Below, piece after piece: positions 45,000 through 54,423 of a DNA stretch of 64,000 bases. Position numbers and translations under genes: made by a program. The DNA comes from Spirochaetales bacterium. Lineage in GTDB: Bacteria > Spirochaetota > Spirochaetia > SZUA-6 > RPPD01. Where the stretch lies: NCBI GenBank assembly GCA_016934415.1, contig JAFGSW010000036.1, forward strand, positions 1 through 64,000. Reading direction: 5' to 3'. The notes beneath the pieces were generated by a model. It made no database searches and was not told where the DNA came from. It saw nothing but the letters and a program-made list of their open reading frames with translations. How positions within the stretch are numbered: the first letter of the stretch is position 1; every line of letters starts with the position of its first letter.

Positions 45000-46640
45000 C
45001 TACAGCTCGAAAAAATGCCTGGCGATGGGCATGCGGCGGCCCATGCCGAAGGCGCGCGGGGAGACTTTCAGGACCGGCGGGGCTTGGCGGCGCTTGTACT
45101 CGGCCCGGCCCACCATCTTTACCACCTTCTCCACCGTGGCGCGCGGGTGGCCCTTGGCGCACAATTCGTCCACGCTCAAGTTGCCGATGAGGAGGTCGGC
45201 AAGGATGCGGTCCAGGAGCTCGTACGGCGGCAGGGTGTCCTGATCGGTCTGGTTATCCTTGAGCTCGGCGGTGGGCGCCTTGGTGAGAATCGATTCGGGG
45301 ATGACCTCCCCGTCGCGGTTCATTTCGCGGGCGAGCGCGTAGACGTCGGTCTTGAAGAGGTCGCCGATGACGGCCAGGCTCCCGCACATGTCGCCGTAGA
45401 GCGTGCAGTAGCCGGTGGCGAGCTCGCTCTTGTTCCCGGTGTTGAGGAGCACGGAATCGAACTTGTTGGCGTAAGCCATGAGAAAAAGGCTGCGGATCCG
45501 CGCCTGGATGTTCTCCTCGGTGACGTCCGGCGCGCGCCCGGCGAACACCGGCGCCAGGGACTGGAGCACGCGCGGGAAGACCGATTCGATGCTCACAACA
45601 TCGAAACCGACGCCCAAGTTGGCGGCGAGCAGGCGCGCGTCGGCGAGGCTTTGCGGCGAGGAATACCGCGACGGCAGCGCGAAAGCGTGCACGTTCTCCG
45701 GTCCCGCGGCGCGCGCGGCCAGGACCGCCACGAGGGCCGAATCGATCCCGCCGGAAAGACCGAGGTGCACGCGTTTGAAGCCGCACTTGGCGAGGTAATC
45801 CCTGAGGCCGAGCACGAGGGCACGCCCGATCTCGTCGCAGCGGCCGAGGGGCGGCGGGGCCTCCCCGCCGGTCTTCTCGGTGTCGACGACGAGCGTGTCC
45901 TCGGCGAAGGGCGCGGCCGCGGCCTCGACGCGCCCCAGCCGCGATACGAAGAACGACTGCCCGTCGAAAATGAGGCTGTCATTGCCCCCGACCATGTTGA
46001 CGTAGCAGACCGGCACGCCCGAGGAGCGGCTCAGGTCCGTGACCAGGCCGCGGCGCACGTCAAGCTTGCCCGCGTAATAAGGCGATGCCGAGGGCACGAG
46101 CAGGAGCTCGGCGCCCAGATCGAGGAGCTCCTTCACCGGGTCGACCGGGTACCGGAGGGCGGCGCGCCGTTCCTTCTCCCACCACACGTCCTCGCAAACG
46201 GCGATGCCGATCCGCTTCCCCTTGAACGGGAAAATGCGCCGCTCCGCGGCCGGCTCGAAATAGCGCGCCTCGTCGAAGACGTCGTAGGTCGGCAGCAGCG
46301 TTTTCGCCTGGGTGAACTGGATCTTGTTCCCGTGAATGAGGGAGACGGCATTGACGAGCCCTTTGCCGCGCCCGGTGCGGTTCTTGTCGATGTAGCCCAC
46401 GACGATGCCGAGCCCGGCCGGCGCGCGATGCTGGAAAAAACGTACGGCTTTCAGGCACTCGTCCGTGAAGCGCTCCTGGTCCAGAAGATCGAGCGGCGGA
46501 TAGCCGCACACGCACAATTCCGGAAACACGGCCAGGTCGGCGCCGGCCTTGTCCGCGGCCTCCGCCATGGCGACCATTTTTTCGGCGTTTCCTTGGAAAT
46601 CGGCGATGGTGCTGTTGAGCTGGAGCAGGGCGATTTTCAT
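45000..46640 (-). CDS. nadE: Glutamine-dependent NAD+ synthetase
   Basis: NadE converts deamido-NAD to NAD with glutamine as nitrogen donor. The 546-residue protein has an N-terminal nitrilase-type glutaminase (FPELCVCGYPPLDLL with Glu, GIAVCEDVWWE with catalytic Cys) and a C-terminal synthetase with the ATP pyrophosphatase loop HLGLSGGIDSALVAVLAA, GNKSELATGYCTLYGDMCG and KAPTAELKDNQTDQ. GGGAGGA precedes the ATG at 46640; the frame extends upstream but not with family sequence. A palindromic element lies just upstream. Confidence 0.95.
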   Translation of the reverse strand: MKIALLQLNSTIADFQGNAEKMVAMAEAADKAGADLAVFPELCVCGYPPLDLLDQERFTDECLKAVRFFQHRAPAGLGIVVGYIDKNRTGRGKGLVNAVSLIHGNKIQFTQAKTLLPTYDVFDEARYFEPAAERRIFPFKGKRIGIAVCEDVWWEKERRAALRYPVDPVKELLDLGAELLLVPSASPYYAGKLDVRRGLVTDLSRSSGVPVCYVNMVGGNDSLIFDGQSFFVSRLGRVEAAAAPFAEDTLVVDTEKTGGEAPPPLGRCDEIGRALVLGLRDYLAKCGFKRVHLGLSGGIDSALVAVLAARAAGPENVHAFALPSRYSSPQSLADARLLAANLGVGFDVVSIESVFPRVLQSLAPVFAGRAPDVTEENIQARIRSLFLMAYANKFDSVLLNTGNKSELATGYCTLYGDMCGSLAVIGDLFKTDVYALAREMNRDGEVIPESILTKAPTAELKDNQTDQDTLPPYELLDRILADLLIGNLSVDELCAKGHPRATVEKVVKMVGRAEYKRRQAPPVLKVSPRAFGMGRRMPIARHFFEL

Positions 46641-46663
46641 GCGCGGCGCGTCCTCCCTACGAA

Positions 46664-46700
46664 GCTGTTGAAAAAGCTCAACTTTTTCAACAACCTGATA
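46664..46700. repeat. Dispersed palindromic element, copy 2
   Basis: GTTGAAAAAG and CTTTTTCAAC form a perfect 10-bp stem (46667-46676, 46682-46691) with loop CTCAA, flanked by GAAGCT and AACCTGAT. The complement of 5851-5890 matches its left arm and ACCTGAT flank. It lies 27 bases upstream of the nadE ATG. Confidence 0.6.
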
Positions 46701-46905
46701 ACGGGTTTTCACTATACAGCCAAAAACGATTTGATCCAAGCCGTGCGGACCGGGAGGAATATCGCATGGCTTTTTTCCCCGGCTTTTCACGTGCTCCCAA
46801 GATTGCGATTTTTTGGGACTGTAATTAAATGCCGTATTGATAATTGCCGCCGTTGCCGGCCCACAGGTTGACGATCCACGGGCAACTCGCTACTATGAGC
46901 GGCTG

Positions 46906-47550
46906 ATGCAATCCGTCCTCGTCACTGATACGCACAAACCGCTCGGCCTCAATCTCGTCAAAGCGTTTGCGCAAAAGGGATTGAATGTGGTGGCCGCCCC
47001 GTCGGACGAGCCCGAAGAAAACTCCCGTAAAAAACCGTACGACGCTTTCAAGAAAAAGCCGGTGGCGGTCGTTCCCTGGAACCGCTCATCGCCCCTCTCG
47101 TCCAAAAACCTGATCCTGCGCGGCCTCCAGCGGTTCCCGGACCTCGACGCGGCGCTCATCCTGCTCCCGCCCCTGCCGCCGGGATCGCCGTTCTCCGAGC
47201 TCAAATACCTGGACGTGGAGACCGTGCTCGACATCTGGCTCAAGGGCTCGATCCTCCTCGCCCGCGACCTGTTCGGCCATTTCGCCGGCATGAAAGGCGG
47301 TTCCCTCTCGTTCGTCAGCCTCTCCCTGCCCAAGAGCGCCGGCGTATCGCTCCTCGACGACCTCTGCCGCGAAGCCGTGCTCGTTATATGGAAAGATTTG
47401 CTCAAAGACGCCAGGGCGAGCGGCATCGCCCTTAATGTCTTCCTTTCACGAGCTACGGACGCCCGGGCATACGCCGAATTCATCGCCAAGACATCCACGG
47501 AGAAATGTAACAAGCCCGGCGGTAGGCTGTTTTATTTTCAGTGGAAATGA
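46906..47550 (+). CDS. SDR-like NAD(P)-binding protein
   Basis: The ~214-residue product resembles short-chain dehydrogenase/reductase folds: VLVTDTHKPLGLNLVKAFAQ (TGxxxGxG-like but altered to TDTHKPLG), then NVVAAPSDEPE, and ALILLPPLPPGSP. The usual YxxxK catalytic pair is not obvious (LSLPKSAGVSLLDDLCREAV), so it may be a non-catalytic or atypical member. The start at 46906 is set by similarity; an ATG at 46837 is in the same frame. The next gene, a lipoprotein, begins 84 bases downstream. Confidence 0.5.
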   Translation: MQSVLVTDTHKPLGLNLVKAFAQKGLNVVAAPSDEPEENSRKKPYDAFKKKPVAVVPWNRSSPLSSKNLILRGLQRFPDLDAALILLPPLPPGSPFSELKYLDVETVLDIWLKGSILLARDLFGHFAGMKGGSLSFVSLSLPKSAGVSLLDDLCREAVLVIWKDLLKDARASGIALNVFLSRATDARAYAEFIAKTSTEKCNKPGGRLFYFQWK

Positions 47551-47634
47551 TACGCCTCCGACAACCGATAGATTCGGGAATTCCCGATTGCGAAGATGTA
47601 GTATAATCAATGATGACAACGTGAAAGGGTGTGC

Positions 47635-48342
47635 ATGAAGTTATTTCGATTGTCCATCCCGCTTTTAGTCGGCGCACTGCTTCTCGCCTGCACCGCCTCC
47701 ACCTCGATCACCTTAAGCGGGGACGGCGGGGGCGCGTGCGATTTCCGCCTGAGGCTGGAGAAACCCTTCGTCGATTACCTGCTCGACATCGGGGAGGCCG
47801 GCGGATTGTTCACCGACCGGGCGAAGGCCGTCATCTTCGACCTGGCCCAAATCGAGAAAAAACTGAAGCGGTACGACGGCGTGACGATCGCCCGACTCCG
47901 CGCTCCGTCGGCAGGCGAGCTCGACATCTCCTTCACGTTCAAGAACCTGGACATCTTCACCCGTCCGGGAGACCTTTCGCCGAACGGGAGCCTGCTCGCG
48001 GTTTCAAACGGCGAACGGAAATCGATTCGCCTGCGTCTCGACAAGGGGACGGTCAACTCGATTCTCACTTCGTTCATCAAGGTAAAGGGCTCCGAAGTTG
48101 AATATTTCCTCCCGCGCTCGGGAGAGACGAAAGCGGACTACTACGACAACCTGGACTTCGCTTTCGACGGGGGAGGGGCGCTATTCAGAAAATCGACTAT
48201 TGTCATGCTCGTCAGCGTGTACGGAAAGATTCTTGACCACAACGGCGAATTGAAGAGCCCCTCTTCCGTACGGTTCAGCGTGCCGTTGGAGAGCGTGCTC
48301 TTCCTGGACAAGCCTGTGGAATACTCAATTGTCTATGAATAA
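47635..48342 (+). CDS. Putative lipoprotein, function unknown
   Basis: The ~235-residue protein starts KLFRLSIPLLVGALLLAC with a good lipobox (LLAC). The rest looks beta-rich (GGGACDFRLRLEKPFVDYLL, SGELDISFTFKNLDIFTRPG). GAAAGGG precedes the ATG at 47635. No family recognised. Confidence 0.65.
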   Translation: MKLFRLSIPLLVGALLLACTASTSITLSGDGGGACDFRLRLEKPFVDYLLDIGEAGGLFTDRAKAVIFDLAQIEKKLKRYDGVTIARLRAPSAGELDISFTFKNLDIFTRPGDLSPNGSLLAVSNGERKSIRLRLDKGTVNSILTSFIKVKGSEVEYFLPRSGETKADYYDNLDFAFDGGGALFRKSTIVMLVSVYGKILDHNGELKSPSSVRFSVPLESVLFLDKPVEYSIVYE

Positions 48343-48370
48343 CACACTCTTCTTGAGGCTTTATTGTGAG

Positions 48371-48513
48371 GAGGACACGGAGAACACAGAGGGAAGAGGA
48401 GCACATGGAGAGGAAAGAAAAGTATCAAAAAATTCCCTTACTCTATCCTGCCATTCTTAACTTGATATTCCTCACTCTCACTTTCTTCTCCGTGTTCTTC
48501 ATGTCCTCTCGAT
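48371..48513. repeat. Dispersed imperfect palindrome, copy B
   Basis: Left arm GAGGACACGGAGAACACAGA, right arm whose complement reads GAGGACATGAAGAACACGGA, with an A/T-rich middle. It shares the arm consensus with copy A (11151-11288) and lies between a lipoprotein gene and tRNA-Arg. Confidence 0.6.
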
Positions 48514-48582
48514 GAGCGTATAGGTCCAGAGGTATATACGATTGACACGGGTATCATTCTCTTATTACACTTTACATCGCTC

Positions 48583-48656
48583 GCCCCAGTAGCTCAGTTG
48601 GATAGAGCATCGGTTTCCTAAACCGGTGGCCGTGCGTTCAAGTCGCGCCTGGGGCA
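48583..48656 (+). tRNA. tRNA-Arg (CCT)
   Basis: Cloverleaf of 74 bases; acceptor GCCCCAG pairs with CTGGGGC, anticodon loop TTCCTAA gives CCT. It is followed by a T-rich stretch (ATTTTCTTTTTCCC). CCA is not encoded. Confidence 0.95.
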
Positions 48657-48674
48657 TTTTCTTTTTCCCGCCGG

Positions 48675-49673
48675 TCAGGTAAGCGCCGCATATTTCAAGA
48701 GCGGCCTCTGTTTCACGAAATCGTAAATGAAAAGCTCGAGCAGTATCCGGTGTACGTTCTGATTGTGAGCCCGGACCAGGGGGTCGAACCGGGAAACGAC
48801 GGCCGTGCCGTGAAGGAGCTCTTCCAGGCGGAAATTGGCGCACGCGTCGCCGTACAGCTTCTGCTGCCGTTTGGATCTCACCGACAGCTTCTGGAACGCC
48901 TGTTCCCGGGGGACGCCGCGGTCGAGGAGCAGAAAGAACTGCACGAGATTGTTGAGCTGCCAGCTCACGCCCGAGAGAATGCGGACCGCATCCTCGTCGC
49001 GCGAGAGGAGCATCTTGTCGAGGATTTCCAGGCAGACCGCGAAGTCGCGCCGGACGAGGCCTGAAAAGAGCGTAAACACGTTTTCTTCCTTGCCGTGGAA
49101 GACGTACTGCTCAATGTGTTCGTATCGGATCGCGCCTTCCTTGCCGAAGAAGAGCGCGAGCCGCTCGCAGACGGTCGCCAGTTCCCGGGTGTTGTTTTCC
49201 ACCGTCTCGCACAGGAAATCGAGCGCCTCCTCCTCGACGGCCAGACCGCGTTTCGTGAAGAACGATTTCACCCAGCCGCGTTTCTGGTGCTCCAAAAGTT
49301 CCCAGAATATCTTCCGGTTGGCCAGCGGGATCCGTTCCTCGAGCCCGGAGGAGGACAGTCGCGTCTCATCCGAGCACAGGACGAGCAGGCTGTCGGCCGA
49401 CGGGCGTTCCAGATAGCCCGAGAGAAGAACGGCGTCGCCTTTCGGGAGGGCTTCCGCTCCATAGACGATGACGACCTTGTATTCGGAAAAGAGCAGCCGG
49501 TTCTGAAGCAGCGAGACGATCTCCAGGGCGGGCGTCTCGGGCACGAAGAATTTGTACACCTCGGGCGCGGCCCGCCGCTCTTTTACGGTCCCCGCAACGA
49601 GCGAGCGGATGAATTCGTCCTTTTCCCCCGTTTCGGGGCCGAGGAGAAGCCAGGCGGACGGTTTAGCGGTCAT
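48675..49673 (-). CDS. holA: DNA polymerase III delta subunit
   Basis: HolA opens the sliding clamp as part of the clamp loader. The 332-residue protein has the N-terminal P-loop-like (non-catalytic) region SAWLLLGPETGEKDEFIRSL, VYGAEALPKGDAVLLSGYLE, and the collar domain helices (AVRILSGVSWQLNNLVQFFL, KLYGDACANFRLEELLHGTA). It is the last gene of the minus-strand run and overlaps lexA by 11 bases. Confidence 0.85.
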   Translation of the reverse strand: MTAKPSAWLLLGPETGEKDEFIRSLVAGTVKERRAAPEVYKFFVPETPALEIVSLLQNRLLFSEYKVVIVYGAEALPKGDAVLLSGYLERPSADSLLVLCSDETRLSSSGLEERIPLANRKIFWELLEHQKRGWVKSFFTKRGLAVEEEALDFLCETVENNTRELATVCERLALFFGKEGAIRYEHIEQYVFHGKEENVFTLFSGLVRRDFAVCLEILDKMLLSRDEDAVRILSGVSWQLNNLVQFFLLLDRGVPREQAFQKLSVRSKRQQKLYGDACANFRLEELLHGTAVVSRFDPLVRAHNQNVHRILLELFIYDFVKQRPLLKYAALT

Positions 49674-50271
49674 AACGGCGTATGATGCATACGAGCCTTC
49701 CGAGGATTTTCACGTCCTGGGAAAAGATCGGCGCGAAAGATGCGTTCTCAGCCTTGAGCATGATGCGGTTTTTCTGCCGGAAGAAGCGTTTCAGAGTGAC
49801 GGCTTCATCGATGAGGGCGACGACGATGTCGCCGTTCTCAGCGTGATTGCGATGGTTGATGACGGCGATGTCCCCGTCCAGGATCCCCGCGTCCTGCATG
49901 CTGTCGCCTTTGACGTTAAGCACGAAGTACCTGCCCTTGCCCAGGAATTGCGCCGGCACCCGGATGGTTCCGTCGAAATTCTCCGCCGCGAAAAGCGGCT
50001 TGCCGGCGGCGACGGTCCCCAGGACCGGGAGCTTGGTGATTTTGTCGCTCTCCTCCCCCTCGTCCAGCACCACCTCGATGGCGCGGGACCGGTTGTCGTG
50101 GCACTTGAGGCACTTCTTTTTCTCGAGAGCCTTGATGTGGTCGTAGGCTCCCTTTACCGAAATCTTGAACTTGTCCGCCACCTCGCGGATGGTGGGCGGG
50201 TATTTATGCGCGTCGATGAAGTCCTTGATGAATGTGAGCACTTCTTTTTGTTTGGCGGTCAACCCCTTCAT
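49663..50271 (-). CDS. lexA: LexA repressor of the SOS response
   Basis: The 202-residue protein has an N-terminal winged-helix (KQKEVLTFIKDFIDAHKYPP, TIREVADKFKISVKGAYDHI) and the S24 self-cleavage domain: cleavage site A89-G90 in GTVAAGKP, nucleophile S124 in KGDSMQDAG, and K161 in EAVTLKRFF. It overlaps the upstream regulator by four bases and holA downstream by 11, so it is embedded in the operon, probably expressed together with the NtrYX pair; no SOS box is seen at its start. Confidence 0.92.
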   Translation of the reverse strand: MKGLTAKQKEVLTFIKDFIDAHKYPPTIREVADKFKISVKGAYDHIKALEKKKCLKCHDNRSRAIEVVLDEGEESDKITKLPVLGTVAAGKPLFAAENFDGTIRVPAQFLGKGRYFVLNVKGDSMQDAGILDGDIAVINHRNHAENGDIVVALIDEAVTLKRFFRQKNRIMLKAENASFAPIFSQDVKILGRLVCIIRRYDR

Positions 50272-51638
50272 TTTCCCCTCTCGACCGTGATACCGTATTT
50301 CTTGAGCTTGCTGTGGAGATTGCTCGGGTAGAGACCGAGCGCCTGCGCGGTCTTGGAAATGTTGCTCTTGTGCTCATGCAGTTTCCGTGTGATGAATTCC
50401 TTCTCAAACTCCTCTTTGGCTTGATTCAGATTAAGGTGTTCGAATTCCTTGAGGCGCGCCGTGTCCCGTTCGGTGGACATCGCGCCCAGGTACTGGGCGA
50501 CGGCCGCTTCCGATATGACCGGTTCCTCGGTCATGATGTTCACCCGCTCCATGAAGTTCTTGAGTTCGCGGATGTTGCCGGGCCAGGCGTAGGCTTCGAG
50601 CGTGCGCATGGCGTTTTCCGAAAGCGTCCGGGGCTCGCTCACCTTGGGCGGCTTGTATTTTTCCATGAAATAGGAGATGAGAAACGGGAGGTCTGACAGG
50701 CGCTCGCGGAGCGGCGGGACGAAGACGGGAATGACATTGAGCCGGAAGAAGAGATCCTCGCGGAAGCGACCCGCCTTGATCTCCTTCTGGATGTCCTTAT
50801 TGGTCGCCGCGATGATCCGCACATCGACCTCGATCTTTTCCTCTCCACCGACGCGCTCGAAGGTGAGCTCCTGGATAACGCGTAGAACCTTGGCCTGGGC
50901 GCTTAAGGAAAGGTCGGCCACCTCGTCCAGGAAGATGCTCCCCCGGTGGGCGAGTTCGAATCTCCCCTTGCGCTGGGCCACGGCCGAGGTGAAGGCTCCC
51001 TTCTCGTGGCCGAAAAGCTCGCTTTCGATCAGCGTGTCGGGAATCGCGGCGCAATTCACTTCCACGAACGGGCCGGCAGCGCGCCGGCTTTTCAAGTGGA
51101 TGGCGCGGGCCACGAGCTCCTTGCCCGTGCCATTCTCCCCGAGGATAAGAATACGGGCGTCGGAGGCTGCGCTCTGATCGATGATGGCCCGGATCTTTTG
51201 CATGGACTCGCTCTCGCCCACCATGCGATCCTCTATGAAGAGCGTGTTTTTAAGGTTGCGGTTTTCCTTGCGCAGGCCTTCGAGGGCCAGGGCATTGCGC
51301 ACGACGGTGATGGTGCGCTCGAGCGACAGCGGCTTTTCGAGGAAATCGAACGCGCCGATCTTCACGGCGTTGACCGCCAAATCGATGTTGGCGTGGCCGG
51401 AAATAATGATCACCTCGATGTCGGGGAAGTCGGTTTTCAGTTTTTTCAAGACGTCGATGCCGCCCATGTTGGGGAGCCACACGTCGAGGATGACGAGATC
51501 GACAGGGTTGGTTTCAAGAAGCGACAGTCCCCGCAGGCCGTCCTCGGCGAGGAGCACGTCGTATCCCTCGTCGGCGAGCACGTCCTTGAGCACGGACCGG
51601 ATTCCCTGTTCGTCGTCAATGATCAAAATGGAAGGCAT
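50268..51638 (-). CDS. NtrC/NtrX-type sigma-54-dependent response regulator
   Basis: The 456-residue protein has a receiver domain (phosphoacceptor D52 in LVILDVWLPN), a sigma-54-interacting AAA+ domain (Walker A GENGTGKELVA; the sigma-54 loop reads GAFTSA rather than GAFTGA; Walker B SIFLDEVADL) and a Fis-type C-terminal helix-turn-helix (ISKTAQALGLYPSNLHSKLK). It should activate RpoN-dependent promoters; rpoN lies in the same cluster. Its cognate kinase is immediately upstream. It overlaps lexA. Confidence 0.9.
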   Translation of the reverse strand: MPSILIIDDEQGIRSVLKDVLADEGYDVLLAEDGLRGLSLLETNPVDLVILDVWLPNMGGIDVLKKLKTDFPDIEVIIISGHANIDLAVNAVKIGAFDFLEKPLSLERTITVVRNALALEGLRKENRNLKNTLFIEDRMVGESESMQKIRAIIDQSAASDARILILGENGTGKELVARAIHLKSRRAAGPFVEVNCAAIPDTLIESELFGHEKGAFTSAVAQRKGRFELAHRGSIFLDEVADLSLSAQAKVLRVIQELTFERVGGEEKIEVDVRIIAATNKDIQKEIKAGRFREDLFFRLNVIPVFVPPLRERLSDLPFLISYFMEKYKPPKVSEPRTLSENAMRTLEAYAWPGNIRELKNFMERVNIMTEEPVISEAAVAQYLGAMSTERDTARLKEFEHLNLNQAKEEFEKEFITRKLHEHKSNISKTAQALGLYPSNLHSKLKKYGITVERGK

Positions 51639-53414
51639 TTACGCGTTCTCCATCGGCACATCGATGAAAAAAGTTGTCCCCAACCCTTTTTTCGTCTCGA
51701 ACCATACATTGCCGTTGTGGTCGAATACGATGCGCTCGACGATCGACAGCCCGAGGCCCGTTCCGCCTTTCTTCGTCGTGAAATACGGATTGAACACGAA
51801 GCCCTGAATGGATTCGTCGATCCCGGTCCCGTTGTCTCGCACTTGAATTCTACAGTAGTCGGTTTTCCCCTTTTTGACAAGGTCCGCGCGGATGAAGACG
51901 GTTCCTCCTCCAGGCAACGCGTGAAAGGCGTTCACGATGAGATTGGCGAAGACCTGCTTGAACTGGTTGGGATCGACCGAAATGACGAGGGATGGATCCA
52001 CGGAGTCGGCGCTGATGGCGACATTGGCGGCCAGGGTGGCGTAGACGGACACCACCTCGGAAACGAGGGATTTGAGGCTCACCCGTTCCCGCCGCGGATC
52101 GGGAAGCTTGGCGAAATCGTTGAATTCCTTGAGCATTTTATCGAGGTTGTTCACCTCGAGGATGATCGCCTGCACCGAATTCTCGACGACGCTCCGCAGA
52201 TCCTCCCCTCCCGCTTCCTGAGAATCAAATTTTTTCCTGATCCGCTCCGCCGCCAGCTTGATGGGCGTGAGCGGATTTTTGATCTCATGCGCCAGCCGCT
52301 GGGCGATTTCCTGCCAGGCCGCGATCTTCTCCGTCTTGAGGAGTTTCTTCTTGGACGCGTCGAGCTCGCTCACCATGCCGTTGAAGGAATCGATCAGGTT
52401 GGCGAGCTCGTCGCCGGAACGGGCGAGAATACGGATCGACAGATCGCCCTGGGCCACCCGCCGGGTGGCCTCCTCAAGGTTGATGATCGGCCGGATGATC
52501 TCTTCGGAAAGGAGGAAACTCACGATGATGGACAGGAGAAGGATGGGAAAGGAGAAGAAGAAATAAAAGAGGATGATGCCCGTCTGGAGCATCCCCTTGA
52601 AACGCGTGAGCTGCTCGAAGATCTCCTTGGATTCCGACAGGCGCTGCGCCTCGGCGTCGAAACCGCGCGGCAGAGTGATCCCGAAGACGACGTAAAGCGG
52701 AGCGCCTCCCCGCCGAGCCACGTACAGGTAGCGGAAGACGGTGGAGTCGCCCTTTTCCGACTTGGGGAGCAGGCCCGAGACGGTGTCCGGTCCCGTCGCG
52801 ATCCGCAGACGGGCCTCCGGGATCCCGGCGAAGAACGTCTCCTCGCCCCGCGCGTTAAACACTTCGAGCGACTGGATTTCCGGGTTCACGGTGCGGACGT
52901 TTTCCCAGACGGCGCGGGGATTTGAGGCCGCCGGCCCGACGAGTTGGGGGAGGAGCGGGCTCGCGCCGAAGGTGCGCAGGTTGTTCACCTTCCCTTGATA
53001 GTAATCGATCGCGATCCGCCACGCGCTCTTGAACACGTCGTTCACCTGGGTGATGAACTGGGCGTTGATGAGTGAATTGAGGAACGTGACGGCGAGCGTC
53101 GTCTGGGGAACGGCGGAAAGCACCGCGATGAGGGCGAAAAAGAGGATCAGCCTGAGCTTGAACCTCGCGCCCGGCGTTTTCTTGATCCTTTCGCGGAGAA
53201 GCTTCACGACATTGACGACGATCATTCCAAGAAGCACGAGGGGCAGCACGATGAGGGCGGCAATGACGAGAATATTGGCGACCGGCTGAGCGCTCGTGAT
53301 ATTAAGAATGATCTGCTGGGAAAAGACGATGATGACGGCGATGAGGATGATGTAGAAAAGGATCATCACGAGGAGAATGACAGAGGTGGAACTGCCGGTT
53401 GTTTTCAAACGCAC
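51639..53414 (-). CDS. NtrY-like membrane sensor histidine kinase
   Basis: The 591-residue kinase has three to four N-terminal membrane helices (ILLVMILFYIILIAVIIVFS, VANILVIAALIVLPLVLLGM, LRLILFFALIAVLSAVPQTT), an extracytoplasmic domain, a further helix (GIILFYFFFSFPILLLSIIV), HAMP (RPIINLEEATRRVAQGDLSI), the phosphoacceptor His in AHEIKNPLTPIKLA, and HATPase (N-box LIVNAFHALPGG, GTGLGLSIVERIVF). It starts at GTG 53414 after GAAAGG and abuts the response regulator. Ligand unknown. Confidence 0.9.
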   Translation of the reverse strand: MRLKTTGSSTSVILLVMILFYIILIAVIIVFSQQIILNITSAQPVANILVIAALIVLPLVLLGMIVVNVVKLLRERIKKTPGARFKLRLILFFALIAVLSAVPQTTLAVTFLNSLINAQFITQVNDVFKSAWRIAIDYYQGKVNNLRTFGASPLLPQLVGPAASNPRAVWENVRTVNPEIQSLEVFNARGEETFFAGIPEARLRIATGPDTVSGLLPKSEKGDSTVFRYLYVARRGGAPLYVVFGITLPRGFDAEAQRLSESKEIFEQLTRFKGMLQTGIILFYFFFSFPILLLSIIVSFLLSEEIIRPIINLEEATRRVAQGDLSIRILARSGDELANLIDSFNGMVSELDASKKKLLKTEKIAAWQEIAQRLAHEIKNPLTPIKLAAERIRKKFDSQEAGGEDLRSVVENSVQAIILEVNNLDKMLKEFNDFAKLPDPRRERVSLKSLVSEVVSVYATLAANVAISADSVDPSLVISVDPNQFKQVFANLIVNAFHALPGGGTVFIRADLVKKGKTDYCRIQVRDNGTGIDESIQGFVFNPYFTTKKGGTGLGLSIVERIVFDHNGNVWFETKKGLGTTFFIDVPMENA

Positions 53415-53576
53415 GCGCGGAACCTTTCAATGTTGCAAAGCCGATCAGATCATGTACAAAATTGTCTGCCGCCTCGTTGTACGAAGCGTATCACACAGGC
53501 GTATTTCTTTCCAGTCGTCATGCTCAACGCCGAGGGAAAACCGGATGATGAAAGACTTGCCTTCTTCAGGGTCAGG

Positions 53577-54197
53577 CTAGGGGAAATCGACCCGCACCCA
53601 ATCCGATTCGATAACTCCCGATGAGGACAACAGATAAACGAGGGTGAGAGGGGCGATAAGCTGCACCGGGTAGACTTTCGCGCGCAGGCGCAAGAAGCAT
53701 CGCTCTCCGGCGCGCGACCGCATGAATTCGCCGAGCGGGTACCGGGAAAGGGTCGCGAAGGCGGCCGCGAAATCATTTTCCCGCGCGTAGGTCGTTTTTC
53801 GCCCCGTTTCGTCCTCGAGCACGAATACATTTTCGTAGAAATCCTCGTAGCCGACGATCGACACCGTTTTTTCGAGTACGATAATGTCGCCTAAAAACGA
53901 GAGCAGACCCTCGCGCGGCTTGACGAGCTGGACCGTGAACACCACCCGGGATTTCAATCCCGACTCGATCGGTTCGAGGACGTCGCGCATGGAATCGAGG
54001 GTGAAAGCGGCCGAAAGATAGACGCGGCCCTTTTCGGTAACGAGCGCGGCGGACAGGCGGCCGCCGGAGGCGTCCTGGGCGGCGAGCGGAAGGGGCGCCA
54101 GAAACAAACCGCAGGCGAGGAGGAGGCGGGTCGCCCTACTCCTCCTGGAATTTATTGTTAAATAATTCCGCGATGGCGTTGACGGCCTCTTCCTCAT
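53577..54197 (-). CDS. DUF4390 protein
   Basis: The product has a hydrophobic leader (ATRLLLACGLFLAPLPLAAQ) and a beta-rich exported domain typical of DUF4390 (GRVYLSAAFTLDSMRDVLEP, SRVVFTVQLVKPREGLLSFL, ENVFVLEDETGRKTTYARE). In beta-proteobacteria, DUF4390 genes also lie upstream of ntrY-ntrX, as here. The start is uncertain: the frame overlaps the end of ptsH and the signal peptide begins ~35 codons into it; no ATG sits at the natural place. Function unknown. Confidence 0.65.
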   Translation of the reverse strand: MRKRPSTPSRNYLTINSRRSRATRLLLACGLFLAPLPLAAQDASGGRLSAALVTEKGRVYLSAAFTLDSMRDVLEPIESGLKSRVVFTVQLVKPREGLLSFLGDIIVLEKTVSIVGYEDFYENVFVLEDETGRKTTYARENDFAAAFATLSRYPLGEFMRSRAGERCFLRLRAKVYPVQLIAPLTLVYLLSSSGVIESDWVRVDFP

Positions 54198-54402
54198 CGA
54201 CTCCCTCCGCCACGATCTTGATGGAGGTATTGTACACGGCACCCAGCGTGATGACCCCCATGATCGATTTCCCGTTTACCCGCTCATTGTTTTTTTCGAA
54301 ATAAATCGACGACCTGAACTTCCCGGCGGTCTGAACGAGCAGCGCGGCGGGCCGGGCGTGAATGCCGGCGCGGTTCTGTACGGTGACGGTCAACTCCCTC
54401 AT
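54136..54402 (-). CDS. ptsH: HPr-type phosphocarrier protein
   Basis: The 88-residue HPr has the phosphorylatable histidine H15 in AGIHARPAALL and the regulatory serine S46 in NGKSIMGVITL, the target of HprK. It follows hprK by 21 bases. With no EII genes in the window this looks like a regulatory rather than sugar-transporting module, as in the nitrogen-PTS/rpoN clusters of other diderms. Confidence 0.93.
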   Translation of the reverse strand: MRELTVTVQNRAGIHARPAALLVQTAGKFRSSIYFEKNNERVNGKSIMGVITLGAVYNTSIKIVAEGVDEEEAVNAIAELFNNKFQEE

Positions 54403-54423
54403 GTACGGCAGGCGTCCTTCCGG

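Noticed and set aside
45015..46871. 618-residue plus-strand frame opposite nadE
   Set aside because: Shadow of NadE, which is complete on the minus strand.
50946..52925. 659-residue plus-strand frame opposite the NtrYX-like genes
   Set aside because: Shadow of two intact two-component genes.
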